In this document: piece after piece, positions 18,026 through 26,060 of the stretch
Layout of the letters: every line of letters starts with the position of its first letter
Numbering within the stretch: the stretch's first letter is position 1
Assembly (NCBI RefSeq): GCF_001426265.1
Contig: NZ_LMDG01000034.1
Location: 296,888-360,887 of the forward strand
DNA: 64,000 nt
Direction of reading: 5' to 3'
Source of the DNA: Rhizobium sp. Root1220
GTDB taxonomy: Bacteria > Pseudomonadota > Alphaproteobacteria > Rhizobiales > Rhizobiaceae
The notes under the pieces: generated by a model
Databases searched by the model: none
What the model saw: the letters and a program-made list of their open reading frames with translations, nothing else
Told to the model about the DNA's origin: nothing
Program-made: the position numbers and the translations under genes

Positions 18026-18199
18026 ATGCTGAAATGGGCTCTCATATTCTTTGTCATTTCGCTGATCGCCGGCTTCTTCGGCTTTTCGGGCGTTTCCGCC
18101 GCCACAGCGACGATTGCGCGCCTTCTCTTTGGCATCGCACTGGTGATCTTCCTGATCTTCCTCGTCCTGGCATTAATGGCCGGCCAGGCGGTTCTTTAG
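18026..18199 (+). CDS. DUF1328 small membrane protein
   Basis: 57 aa with two transmembrane helices (MLKWALIFFVISLIAGFFGF and the Ile/Leu/Phe-rich C-terminal half). The pattern LIAGFFGFSGVSAATATIARLLFGI matches the DUF1328/YtjA family of unknown function. AGAGGA lies 8 bases before the chosen ATG; a longer in-frame start at 17969 would add 19 non-conserved residues. It stands alone after the patD terminator. YtjA-type proteins often rise under stress, but no regulatory site is evident. Confidence 0.8.
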   Translation: MLKWALIFFVISLIAGFFGFSGVSAATATIARLLFGIALVIFLIFLVLALMAGQAVL

Positions 18200-18264
18200 G
18201 TCACCTGCGTTCCGCCGAAAACATCAGCACGGAATACTCGAATGGCTCGCCCGCGCGCATACCG

Positions 18265-18954
18265 CTAAAGCAGGCTCGCCCCGACATTGATGGCGAGCGC
18301 CAGGATCGTCGTGTTGAACAGGAATGACAGCACCGAATGCAGCAGCGTCAGCTTGCGCATGGTTGTCGTGGTCGTCGCGACATCGGCGGTCTGCGATGCG
18401 ACGCCGATGGTGAATGAGTAGTAGAGAAAGTCCCAGTATGCCGGTTCCTCCACCGCATCGGGAAACTTCAGCCCCTCGCCCTTGCCCTCTCCTGCGTAGA
18501 AGCGGTGAGCGTAATGCACCGTGAAAAGCGTGTGGAGAAACACCCAGGAAATCAATATCGTGACAAACGCCGCGAAAGCTCTTGCGACCGCAGTGCTTGG
18601 CGTCGCGTCCTTTACCGAATGCAGTTCGAGGCCGATACCAGCAATACTCGCGAGGGCAGCGGCGATCGACAGGAACAGCAGGAGCGAATCGGAAAAATCA
18701 AGATCCGCCGACCGCTTTCGGATCGTCTCCACAGTTGCCCGCAACATCCGCCTCCATGTGGCGGCGATGAAGATGACCGCAGCGACGTTCCAGCCCGCGA
18801 GCAGGTTGCGAGCGTTGAAGTCTCGTGTCGTAAGCAGCAGGAAGACCAGAAGTCCTGTCAGTGTAGCGACCACAAAGATCGACTGCTTGCGTACCATCAG
18901 TACGAGGCGGTTTCGCGAGCGTTTTATTTGGTCTGCCATTGCTTGCTCCGCCAA
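18265..18954 (-). CDS. DUF1345 family membrane protein
   Basis: 229 aa. About five transmembrane segments with the DUF1345 features DSLLLFLSIAAALASIAGIG, a large loop containing HYAHRFYAGEG, and the conserved WDFLYYSFTIGVASQTADV. Function unknown; the C-terminal topology resembles that of two-helix ion channel modules, but no selectivity filter is present. Tandem with the SDR gene upstream, with a gap of 50 bases. Confidence 0.8.
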   Translation of the reverse strand: MAEQAMADQIKRSRNRLVLMVRKQSIFVVATLTGLLVFLLLTTRDFNARNLLAGWNVAAVIFIAATWRRMLRATVETIRKRSADLDFSDSLLLFLSIAAALASIAGIGLELHSVKDATPSTAVARAFAAFVTILISWVFLHTLFTVHYAHRFYAGEGKGEGLKFPDAVEEPAYWDFLYYSFTIGVASQTADVATTTTTMRKLTLLHSVLSFLFNTTILALAINVGASLL

Positions 18955-19004
18955 TCCCGGATTGCTTTTGGTATCAGCTTGATACCGGCAAGAGCAATAT
19001 AGCG

Positions 19005-19736
19005 TTAGCCTGTCCAGCCACCATCGACGACGTGGATCTGCCCGGTGGTGAATCCGGCTTCGTCACCGGCAAGGTAGGTGACCAGCGCAGCGATCTCCTC
19101 TGCCGTCGCGATGCGGCCCATCGGCTGGCGACCGATGAAATCCTTCAGCGCTTTCTCGTAGTCTCCGGTGGCACGCAGGCGGTCATGCAGCGACGGACTA
19201 TCAACAGTACCCGGGCAGATCGCGTTGGCACGAATGCCCTTTGCGACGAAATCGGAGGCAATCGACTTGGTGAGGCCGATCACAGCCGCCTTGGAAGCGC
19301 TGTAGGCGAAGCGGTTGGGAACGCCCTTCACGCTGGACGCGACCGAGGCCATGTTGACGATAGAGCCCTTCCCCTTTTCCAGCATGCCGGGCAGGAAGGT
19401 GCGGCAGGTCGTGTACATCGCCTTGGCATTGAGATTTAACGAGAACTCCCAGTCCTTTTCGTCGCACTCCAGGATCGTTCCTGAATGGACGAAGCCGGCA
19501 CAGTTGAAGAGCACGTCTATTGGGCCGATTTCCGCGGCAAAGGCGCGAACGGCATCACCATTGAGCACGTCAAGCACATGCTTCTCTGCACCCTCGAGCG
19601 TGGAAAGCGTCTTTTCGTTGATGTCGGTGGCATAGACATGGGCGCCGAGCGAGATGAACCGCTCCGCACTGGCGCGGCCAATCCCCTGCCCGGCCGCCGT
19701 GATAACCACCTTCTTGCCTTCCAAACCGTGGCTCAT
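19005..19736 (-). CDS. SDR dehydrogenase, 2-keto-3-deoxy-L-fuconate dehydrogenase-like
   Basis: 243 aa. Classical short-chain dehydrogenase: cofactor motif TAAGQGIG, Asp (ATDIN) for NAD preference, catalytic Ser in NMASVASSVKG and YSASK. The stretch SSVKGVPNRFAYSASKAAV and ICPGTVDSPSL closely match the BDH2/DHRS6-like clade, in which bacterial members oxidise 2-keto-3-deoxy-L-fuconate. GGGAGAGGTT precedes the ATG at 19736. It is divergent from an L-fuconolactonase-family amidohydrolase, which supports an L-fucose or related deoxysugar pathway. Confidence 0.82.
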   Translation of the reverse strand: MSHGLEGKKVVITAAGQGIGRASAERFISLGAHVYATDINEKTLSTLEGAEKHVLDVLNGDAVRAFAAEIGPIDVLFNCAGFVHSGTILECDEKDWEFSLNLNAKAMYTTCRTFLPGMLEKGKGSIVNMASVASSVKGVPNRFAYSASKAAVIGLTKSIASDFVAKGIRANAICPGTVDSPSLHDRLRATGDYEKALKDFIGRQPMGRIATAEEIAALVTYLAGDEAGFTTGQIHVVDGGWTG

Positions 19737-19954
19737 AACCTCTCCCATGCTGTATGGCGCGCTTGCGGCGCATTCATTCATATGCAAACATTATATTCAT
19801 TATTCAGTCAATCACATTGTCCGAAGCCGGGATCTGATGCAGCACACGGGAGGGCTGACCAGGGTCCGGCCACTGACAGAACGCCGCGTCGAGACCGCCG
19901 TTTGGCAAACCGAACAAACGGCGTATCTTGCGCAGCACCGCAGGGAGGAATCGC

Positions 19955-20791
19955 ATGTTATTCGACACACATCTGCACATCGTTGACAGGGTGAGCCTCG
20001 ACTACCCCTGGCTCTCCGACGCGGGTGCGCTCGATCGCGACAGCCTCTACGAGGAATATTCGCGCGATGCGCTGCGATGTGGCATCTCCAACGTCTTGCA
20101 CATGGAGGTCGACGTCGCACCAGGGCGAATCGACGACGAGACCAGCTACGTCTTGCAAATCAGTGAGCGCCCAGGCAGCCTCGTTCGAGGCGCGATCGCG
20201 GCCTGCAGGCCGGAAGATGAACGTTTCGCCGCCTATCTGGAGCGATGCCTTGCCGATCCCTTCGTCAAGGGCCTTCGGCGCGTATTGCACGTGGTTCCCG
20301 ACGATACCTCCGAGCGGTCGCTCTTCCGCGAAAACATCAAGCGCCTTGCAGGAACGCCGCTGACCTTCGATCTCTGCGTATTTCCGCATCAGTTCGAGCG
20401 CATCCTGACACTCGTTGACCTCAATCCGGACGTCCGCTTCATCCTCGATCATTGCGCCAATCCGCCGATCCGGAACGGCATGAGCGCCGTCTGGCACAAG
20501 GGCATCACCGAGTTCGCGCGACGCCCTAACGTGACTGCAAAAATCTCCGGCGTCATCGCCTATGGCGATCTGGACGGCTGGTCGGTTCAGAGCCTGCGGC
20601 CCTATGTCGAGCATACAATCGAAAGCTTCGGCTGGGACCGCGTCGTGTGGGGCAGCGACTGGCCGGTTTGTACCCTGGGTGGTGGGCTGACGCCATGGGT
20701 CGCGGCAACCCATGCACTGACGGCGGGCTGCAGCGCCGAAGAGCGCGACAAGCTCTACCAGGCCAATGCCAAACGCATCTGGTCGGTCTGA
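19955..20791 (+). CDS. Amidohydrolase family protein, L-fuconolactonase-like (COG3618)
   Basis: 278 aa. Metal-dependent TIM-barrel hydrolase. It has the N-terminal HxH motif (DTHLHIVD, residues 4-11), a DHCANPPI His and the C-terminal catalytic Asp in WGSDWPVC. This pattern matches L-fucono-1,5-lactonase and related sugar lactonases. GGGAGGA lies 7 bases before the ATG. It is divergent from the fuconate-type SDR. The first dehydrogenase, dehydratase and final hydrolase of a full fucose pathway are not nearby. Confidence 0.82.
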   Translation: MLFDTHLHIVDRVSLDYPWLSDAGALDRDSLYEEYSRDALRCGISNVLHMEVDVAPGRIDDETSYVLQISERPGSLVRGAIAACRPEDERFAAYLERCLADPFVKGLRRVLHVVPDDTSERSLFRENIKRLAGTPLTFDLCVFPHQFERILTLVDLNPDVRFILDHCANPPIRNGMSAVWHKGITEFARRPNVTAKISGVIAYGDLDGWSVQSLRPYVEHTIESFGWDRVVWGSDWPVCTLGGGLTPWVAATHALTAGCSAEERDKLYQANAKRIWSV

Positions 20792-20793
20792 AA

Positions 20794-20829
20794 AGCGAAG
20801 GGGCGGCGCCATCGGCACCGCCCCTCGCT
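20794..20829. terminator. Terminator between amidohydrolase and transaldolase genes
   Basis: Nested hairpin: GGGGCGG / CCGCCCC extended by AGCG / CGCT with one bulge and an inner GCC-ATC-GGC. ATTTC follows on the plus strand. It separates two convergent genes. Confidence 0.75.
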
Positions 20830-20849
20830 ATTTCGGATGCTCGGTGGCC

Positions 20850-21815
20850 TCAGGCAGCCGCGAGCTGCAGTTCCTTCTGAACCATGGTGCGAAGGATACC
20901 CAGATCCTTGGCGAAAGCGCGGATGCCCTCGGCGAGCTTCTCGGTCGCCATGGCATCTTCGTTCATCATCCAGCGGAAGGTCTTTTCATCGACGTTGATC
21001 TTCGTAGCAGGCTTGGTGATCTCCGGCGACAGCTTGCGCTCGAGCTTCCCTTGATCCTTGGCCAGTTCATCGAGCAGGTTCGGCGCAATCGTCAGGCGAT
21101 CACAACCAGCCAGTGCTTCGATTTCGCCGGCGCTACGGAACGATGCACCCATGACGATCGTCTTGATGCCGTTGGCCTTGTAGTAATTGTAGATATCGCG
21201 AACGGAGAGGACGCCCGGATCTTCCTCAGGCGCGAATTCCTTGCCGGTCGACTTCTTGTACCAGTCGAGGATCCGGCCGACGAAAGGCGAGATCAGGAAT
21301 GCCTTGGCGTCAGCGCAGGCAATCGCCTGGGCCTTCGAGAACAGAAGCGTCAGATTGCAATCGATGCCTTCCTTCTGCAGCACTTCGGCAGCGCGAATGC
21401 CTTCCCAGGTGGAGGCGAGCTTGATCAGGATACGATCCTTCTCGATGCCGCGTTCCTTGTAGCGGGCGATGATGCCATGTGCCTTGTCGATCGACGCCTT
21501 GGTGTCGAAGGACAGGTCGGCATCGACTTCGGTCGAGACGCGGCCGGGAACCAGCTTCGAAAGGGCTGCACCGACGGAGATGGCGAGACGGTCGGCAACG
21601 GCCGACGAAACGGCTTCGGGAGAACCGCCCTGCTTCTTGCCCCAGGCAACGGCTTCCTTGATCGAGTCGGCGAACATCGGCGTGCCGAGTGCCTTCAGAA
21701 CGATGCTCGGGTTGGTCGTGCAATCGACCGGCTTCAGGCGGGCAACAGCTTCGATGTCGCCGGTATCGGCAACGACCGTGGTAATTTCGCGGAGTTGGTC
21801 AAGCTTGGATGTCAT
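20850..21815 (-). CDS. tal: Transaldolase
   Basis: 321 aa, normal for class 1 (TalB-type) transaldolase. It transfers a dihydroxyacetone unit between sugar phosphates in the non-oxidative pentose phosphate pathway. The signature VDCTTNPSIVLKA and the Schiff-base Lys in RILIKLASTWEG are visible, as is the C-terminal DEKTFRWMMNED. The ATG at 21815 follows AAGGAC; an upstream in-frame extension to 21908 is not conserved. It is divergent from a SorC regulator 373 bases away, which might control it. Confidence 0.93.
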   Translation of the reverse strand: MTSKLDQLREITTVVADTGDIEAVARLKPVDCTTNPSIVLKALGTPMFADSIKEAVAWGKKQGGSPEAVSSAVADRLAISVGAALSKLVPGRVSTEVDADLSFDTKASIDKAHGIIARYKERGIEKDRILIKLASTWEGIRAAEVLQKEGIDCNLTLLFSKAQAIACADAKAFLISPFVGRILDWYKKSTGKEFAPEEDPGVLSVRDIYNYYKANGIKTIVMGASFRSAGEIEALAGCDRLTIAPNLLDELAKDQGKLERKLSPEITKPATKINVDEKTFRWMMNEDAMATEKLAEGIRAFAKDLGILRTMVQKELQLAAA

Positions 21816-22188
21816 GATCGATAGTCCTTTTGACTTGAGCTGCGATCGGTGCGAATTCCGCCCCGGAAACAAGGTAATCCACGGACCGGTGGTCCGCATA
21901 CTGCGCATGAAATTCGTCGTTTCCTATCTCGGCTGCGGAACAAGAAACCGCGTGTGGGCACTTTAGCCTGCCGCGCCACGCCTGTTGTGGCCTTCCGCGT
22001 GTCCGCGCATTACCTCCCCGGATCGATAGAACGACTTCCTGCAAAGACTATCGCTATTCCGGCTTCGACATGTCAAGGACATTTGTGCATTTCAATTGAC
22101 ATAAGTGTCACAGTCGTCATTATCGCCGGGACAGAGGTCATGCCTGGATCGAAGATAGATCTAGGGCGCAATTCGCGTCGGAGGAGAT
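21816..22188. promoter_or_regulatory. Divergent promoter region of tal and the SorC regulator, with a candidate operator
   Basis: 373 bases without a gene. It contains a 14-bp inverted repeat TGACATAAGTGTCA (22097-22110; arms TGACA/TGTCA), about 80 bases upstream of the SorC start. A second weak dyad TGTCAAGGACA (22071-22081) precedes it. I see no open frame with an RBS and no RNA gene in the rest. Confidence 0.5.
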
Positions 22189-23175
22189 GTGGTCAAGCTT
22201 AAACGCGGCACGCACACCGCTTATTCCGAAGCCTCCTCCCTCAGACTGCGCGCAGCCTGGCTCTACTACAATCAGGGACTGACACAGAAGGATGTCGCCG
22301 AGCAGCTTGGCATCAGTCGAACCACCGTCATTCGCCTGCTCGACGAGGCGATGAAACGAAGCGAAGTCCAGATCTGGATCAACGATTCGATCGGCGATTG
22401 TGTCGAGCTTTCCGTCAAGCTGGAGCGCGCCTATGGCCTTGACGAGGCGATCGTCGTGCCCGCACCGGCAAGTTGCGATCCCAATGCGCTGGCAAAGAGT
22501 GTCGGCCTGGCCCTCGGCCAGTTCTTGTCCGAGGCCATCCCCGACAACTACACAATCGGCGTCGGCTGGGGCCGGACGATGACGGCATCCCTGTCCAGCT
22601 TCCGACCGCCGCGCCGCGACAACTGCAAGGTCGTGTCCCTGCTCGGCGGTATCGTTGCCGTCCACCAGACCAATCCGCTCGACTACACCTGGCGGCTGGC
22701 CAGCCATCTTGGCGCCGAGTGCTACATGTTCCTGGCACCGCTGCTGGTAGACTCGACGGAAACGAAGCGCAATCTGGTCGAAAAATGCGGACTGGATGCG
22801 ATCTACCGGTTGGCCGAGACGCTCGACCTCGCCATCGTCAGCTGCGGCGACATCGGTCCGCACTCGACGTCCCTATCGGAAGGCTGGATATCTAAAACCG
22901 AACTGCAGGAACTGATCGACGCCGGCTGCGTCTGCGACACCATGTTCAACTTCCTCGACAAGGACGGCAACACGGTCGACCACTCGATCAACAGCCGCGT
23001 CATGTCGGTCGATCTCGACACGCTTAGGAAGGCCAAGCACATCGTTCTGTCATCGGGCGGCGCACACCGCGCCGTCGCCATCCGCGCCACGATCAAGCGC
23101 ATCGGCTGCAACACGCTGATCACCGACGAAAGCGCGGCCAAGGCTCTGCTGGAGCTGGCGGAAGCCACAACGTGA
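22189..23175 (+). CDS. SorC/DeoR-type sugar-binding transcriptional regulator
   Basis: 328 aa with a GTG start behind GGAGG. The N-terminal helix-turn-helix (about 18-60, LYYNQGLTQKDVAEQLGISRTTVIRLL) is followed by a large sugar-phosphate-binding domain (about 70-325) with the isomerase-like motifs GVGWGRTM, VSLLGG and VLSSGGAHRA. SorC-family regulators sense phosphorylated sugars and control sugar or polyol operons. Its only divergent neighbour is tal; no transporter adjoins. The target is therefore uncertain. Confidence 0.85.
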   Translation: MVKLKRGTHTAYSEASSLRLRAAWLYYNQGLTQKDVAEQLGISRTTVIRLLDEAMKRSEVQIWINDSIGDCVELSVKLERAYGLDEAIVVPAPASCDPNALAKSVGLALGQFLSEAIPDNYTIGVGWGRTMTASLSSFRPPRRDNCKVVSLLGGIVAVHQTNPLDYTWRLASHLGAECYMFLAPLLVDSTETKRNLVEKCGLDAIYRLAETLDLAIVSCGDIGPHSTSLSEGWISKTELQELIDAGCVCDTMFNFLDKDGNTVDHSINSRVMSVDLDTLRKAKHIVLSSGGAHRAVAIRATIKRIGCNTLITDESAAKALLELAEATT

Positions 23176-23190
23176 AAGCTTCGAGAGCCG

Positions 23191-24063
23191 CTAGGCGTGC
23201 GCCGATTCCCAGCCGAGCATCGCCCGCTTGCGGGTGAGCCCCCAGTGATAGCCCGTCAGTGCACCGCTCTTGCCGAGCGCGCGATGGCACGGAACCACGA
23301 ACGAGATCGGGTTGGCGCCGACGGCGGCACCTACCGCGCGCATCGCCGTCGGCTTCCCGATATCGTTTGCAATGTCGCTATAAGTCACCGCGGTTCCGAA
23401 CGGGATCTTCAGCAGGCTTTCCCACACGCGAACCTGGAAATCGGTGCCGATCAGCACGACACGCAGCGGCTGGTCCTCGGTCCATTTGCCCGGCTCGAAG
23501 ATGCGCTCGGCGTAGGGCATCGTCGCCTGCCGATCCGCGACATACTCCGCATTCGGCCAGCGGCAGGTCATGTCGTCGAGGCAGGCCGCTTCGTCGTCGA
23601 TATCGCCGAAGGCAAGGCCGGCAAGGCCACGATCGGTCACCATCACCAGCGCGATGCCGAAGGGTGACGGATGAAAGCCGTAGCGGATGGTCAGCCCGCC
23701 GCCGCGTGCCTTCCATTCGCCGGGCGACATCGCCTCGTGGGTGACAAACAGGTCGTGCAGGCGGCTCGGACCGGACAGGCCGACCTCAATCGAAGTCTCC
23801 AGCAGCGGCAGTTCCTCCTTGCGCAACAAGCGCTTGGCGTGGTCGAGCGTCACGGCCTGAAGGAAAGCCTTGGGCGAAAGACCGGCCCAACGCGTGAAGG
23901 TTTTCTGCAATTGCGTCGGCGATTGATGGAGGCGCGCGGCGATCGCCTCCAGCGACGGCTGGTCACGATAATCCTCGGTGATCAGCTCGATCACCTGGCG
24001 GACGGTCTCGTAGTCGGAACCACCCGGTGTGATGTCCTGGGTCATGTTGGCTATCATGTTCAT
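23191..24063 (-). CDS. AraC domain / O6-methylguanine-DNA methyltransferase fusion (Ada-like, lacks N-terminal zinc domain)
   Basis: 290 aa. The N-terminal AraC helix-turn-helix (about 20-118, with LEAIAARLHQSPTQLQKTF) is fused to an Ogt domain (about 125-285) with the alkyl-acceptor Cys in VVPCHRALG and the helix-capping KPTAMRAVGAAVGANP. It repairs O6-alkylguanine by irreversible transfer to Cys. E. coli Ada also has an N-terminal Cys4 zinc domain that senses phosphotriesters; this is absent here, so how the AraC part is switched is unclear. AGGAG lies 7 bases before the ATG. The gene follows the SorC gene convergently after 15 bases. Confidence 0.88.
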   Translation of the reverse strand: MNMIANMTQDITPGGSDYETVRQVIELITEDYRDQPSLEAIAARLHQSPTQLQKTFTRWAGLSPKAFLQAVTLDHAKRLLRKEELPLLETSIEVGLSGPSRLHDLFVTHEAMSPGEWKARGGGLTIRYGFHPSPFGIALVMVTDRGLAGLAFGDIDDEAACLDDMTCRWPNAEYVADRQATMPYAERIFEPGKWTEDQPLRVVLIGTDFQVRVWESLLKIPFGTAVTYSDIANDIGKPTAMRAVGAAVGANPISFVVPCHRALGKSGALTGYHWGLTRKRAMLGWESAHA

Positions 24064-24132
24064 GATCTTTCTCCTTGTACCAAGGAGATAGTCAAGTGCC
24101 CGCAGTCAAACCACCCGATTCTTGCACAACGA

Positions 24133-24630
24133 TCATATCCGCTGCTTGACCGTCGCCAGGGCGCCCTTGAAGGCCTTGGCGAAGCTTTCGCGGTCGTCCG
24201 GATTGAGGAAGGAGCCGATGTCCGTCCGTTGCCCTTGTCCCGAGATGTGCATCGACAGGATGCCAATCTCCTGATGACGGCGCACGAAGAAGCGCGTCCA
24301 GAATGGATTGAAATGATGCTCGACCATCCGGCCGGAAGGCGCGAACTTGCGTACGGAAATATCGGTGCGCGAGACCGTAACTTCCTCGCGCGCCCGCCCA
24401 GATCGGTAGTTCAGCAAGAAGGCGCCATAGAGCAGCAGAAAATCCAGCCCGAAGAAAAAGCCGATGGGCCAGGCGCCGGTAGATATGAAGAACGCCCCGT
24501 ACGTCATGCACACGCCGCCCGTCAGCAGCAGAAGCACCTTGAAACCCTTTCGGCCAAGCGACCGATAGGGAAAGAGTTCCGCTGCGAAAACAGGCTTCTC
24601 CCCGGCGCTGTCGGCGTTGCTTTCCATCAT
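24133..24630 (-). CDS. DUF2244 domain-containing membrane protein
   Basis: 165 aa. Two adjacent transmembrane helices (about 28-65: VLLLLTGGVCMTYGAFFIS, IGFFFGLDFLLLYGAFL), then a soluble domain of DUF2244 type (REEVTVSRTDISVRK ... GSFLNPDDRESFAKAFKGAL). Function unknown; members are commonly next to nth or cytochrome oxidase genes in alphaproteobacteria. It is divergent from nth, with start codons about 22 bases apart if 24630 is correct; ATGs at 24654 and 24627 are alternatives, and none has a strong RBS. Confidence 0.75.
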   Translation of the reverse strand: MMESNADSAGEKPVFAAELFPYRSLGRKGFKVLLLLTGGVCMTYGAFFISTGAWPIGFFFGLDFLLLYGAFLLNYRSGRAREEVTVSRTDISVRKFAPSGRMVEHHFNPFWTRFFVRRHQEIGILSMHISGQGQRTDIGSFLNPDDRESFAKAFKGALATVKQRI

Positions 24631-24652
24631 GGCTGGCGAGTATAGATTGGCC

Positions 24653-25435
24653 ATGCCCAATCCGAAACTCAAATCCGCAACCACATCGTCGCAGAATTCG
24701 AAGGTGACCGTTCGCCGAGAAAAACCGGTAACGTTCCGCTCTGCCTATACCCAAGCGGAACGGGAGGAAATCTTCCGGCGCTTCTCGATCCAGCGGCCGG
24801 AGCCGAAAGGCGAGTTGGAACACACCAACCCCTTCACCCTCGTCGTCGCCGTGGCGCTATCGGCGCAGGCAACGGATGCAGGCGTCAACAAGGCGACGCG
24901 GGCGCTGTTCAAGGTGGCCGATACGCCGGAGAAGATGCTGGCGCTCGGCGAGGAAACGGTACGCGACAACATCAAGACGATCGGCCTCTATCGCAACAAG
25001 GCGAAAAACGTCATCGCGCTGTCCCGAATGCTGGTCGATGTCTTCGGCGGTGTTGTGCCGCGGACCCGCGACGAATTAGTGATGCTTCCCGGTGTCGGCC
25101 GCAAGACGGCAAACGTGGTGCTATCGATGGCCTTCGGCCAAGCAACGATAGCAGTCGACACCCACATCTTACGCATCGCCAACCGTATCAGGCTCGCGCC
25201 AGGTAAGACGCCCGACGAAGTGGAGAAACGCCTGCTGAAGGTGATCCCCACGCACTACCTCTATCATGCCCACCACTGGCTGATCCTGCATGGCCGCTAC
25301 ACCTGCAAGGCACGCCGTCCCGAATGTGAGCGCTGCGTCATTGCCGACATCTGCAGGTCGCCGGAAAAGACCTGCGACATCCCGGCGCCACTGGTCGAAC
25401 TACCGCCGCAGATGATCGGCGAGGCCGTCGAGTAG
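24653..25435 (+). CDS. nth: Endonuclease III (DNA glycosylase/AP lyase)
   Basis: 260 aa. Base-excision repair enzyme that removes oxidised pyrimidines and cleaves the abasic site. The helix-hairpin-helix LPGVGRKTANVV holds the catalytic Lys, and AVDTHILRIANR holds the catalytic Asp. The C-terminal [4Fe-4S] ligands follow the C-x6-C-x2-C-x5-C spacing (CKARRPECERCVIADIC). The N-terminus is about 40 residues longer than E. coli Nth, as often in alphaproteobacteria. ATGs at 24617 and 24629 are alternative starts. The 3' end overlaps the convergent TetR gene by 36 bases. Confidence 0.93.
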   Translation: MPNPKLKSATTSSQNSKVTVRREKPVTFRSAYTQAEREEIFRRFSIQRPEPKGELEHTNPFTLVVAVALSAQATDAGVNKATRALFKVADTPEKMLALGEETVRDNIKTIGLYRNKAKNVIALSRMLVDVFGGVVPRTRDELVMLPGVGRKTANVVLSMAFGQATIAVDTHILRIANRIRLAPGKTPDEVEKRLLKVIPTHYLYHAHHWLILHGRYTCKARRPECERCVIADICRSPEKTCDIPAPLVELPPQMIGEAVE

Positions 25436-25978
25436 GGCGGCGATTGCCCGCTCATAGTCTGCCCGCCTCCCGCCGGCAGCAATGGCGATAGCCGCGCGGT
25501 CGAAGGCAGCGGAAAGCAAATCAGTCACGGGGCGGAGCATCGGGTCGGCGCCGGGAAGAAACGCTGCCAGCCCGCGATGCAGGGTGGCCTCGGCGTTTTC
25601 TTCATCGATACTCCCAGCCTCCAGCTGGCCCAGCACAGCCGGCGCCTCGAGAAGCAACAGTTTCGTTCGCCCACTTTCGGCCATGGCGTCGAAATAGGCA
25701 CTGGCACCGTCAAGCAGCGCCTGCCGGGGAGTCGCCGAACCGCTGGAGCGGGCGTCGATGGCTTCCGCGACTGCCACGGCCTCTCGCTCGACCACCGCAC
25801 GGAACAAGGCCTTTTTGTCCTCGAAATGATGGTAGAGAGCGCCGCGGGTGACGCCGGCCGTCGCAACAATATCGGGCGTTCCGGTATCTGCGTATCCCAT
25901 TTCGACGAACAACTTCCGCGCCGCATCGATCAATGCCTGCTTCGTCTGCTCTGTGCGCTCCCGGTTGCTTCGGCTCAT
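25400..25978 (-). CDS. TetR family transcriptional regulator
   Basis: 192 aa. N-terminal helix-turn-helix (about 12-60, ALIDAARKLFVEMGYADTGTPDIVATAGVTRGALYHHFEDKKALF in pieces) and an acidic ligand domain. AAGAGAA lies just before the ATG at 25978; a start nine codons earlier is possible. It is divergent from a VOC-family gene, with two matched operators between them, so it probably represses that gene and itself. The last 36 bases overlap nth on the other strand. Confidence 0.9.
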   Translation of the reverse strand: MSRSNRERTEQTKQALIDAARKLFVEMGYADTGTPDIVATAGVTRGALYHHFEDKKALFRAVVEREAVAVAEAIDARSSGSATPRQALLDGASAYFDAMAESGRTKLLLLEAPAVLGQLEAGSIDEENAEATLHRGLAAFLPGADPMLRPVTDLLSAAFDRAAIAIAAGGRRADYERAIAALLDGLADHLRR

Positions 25979-25995
25979 GGTTCTCTCTTTACATA

Positions 25996-26039
25996 CATAC
26001 TGCACGTATGATAATTATTTGAAACATGCAAACTGTATG
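25996..26039. promoter_or_regulatory. Paired TetR-type operators between TetR and VOC genes
   Basis: Two 15-bp dyads of the form CATRC-N5-GTATG: CATACTGCACGTATG at 25996-26010 and CATGCAAACTGTATG at 26025-26039, centres 29 bp apart. They occupy the 82-bp divergent promoter region. Confidence 0.75.
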
Positions 26040-26060
26040 TAATTTTCGAACGGAGGCAAG

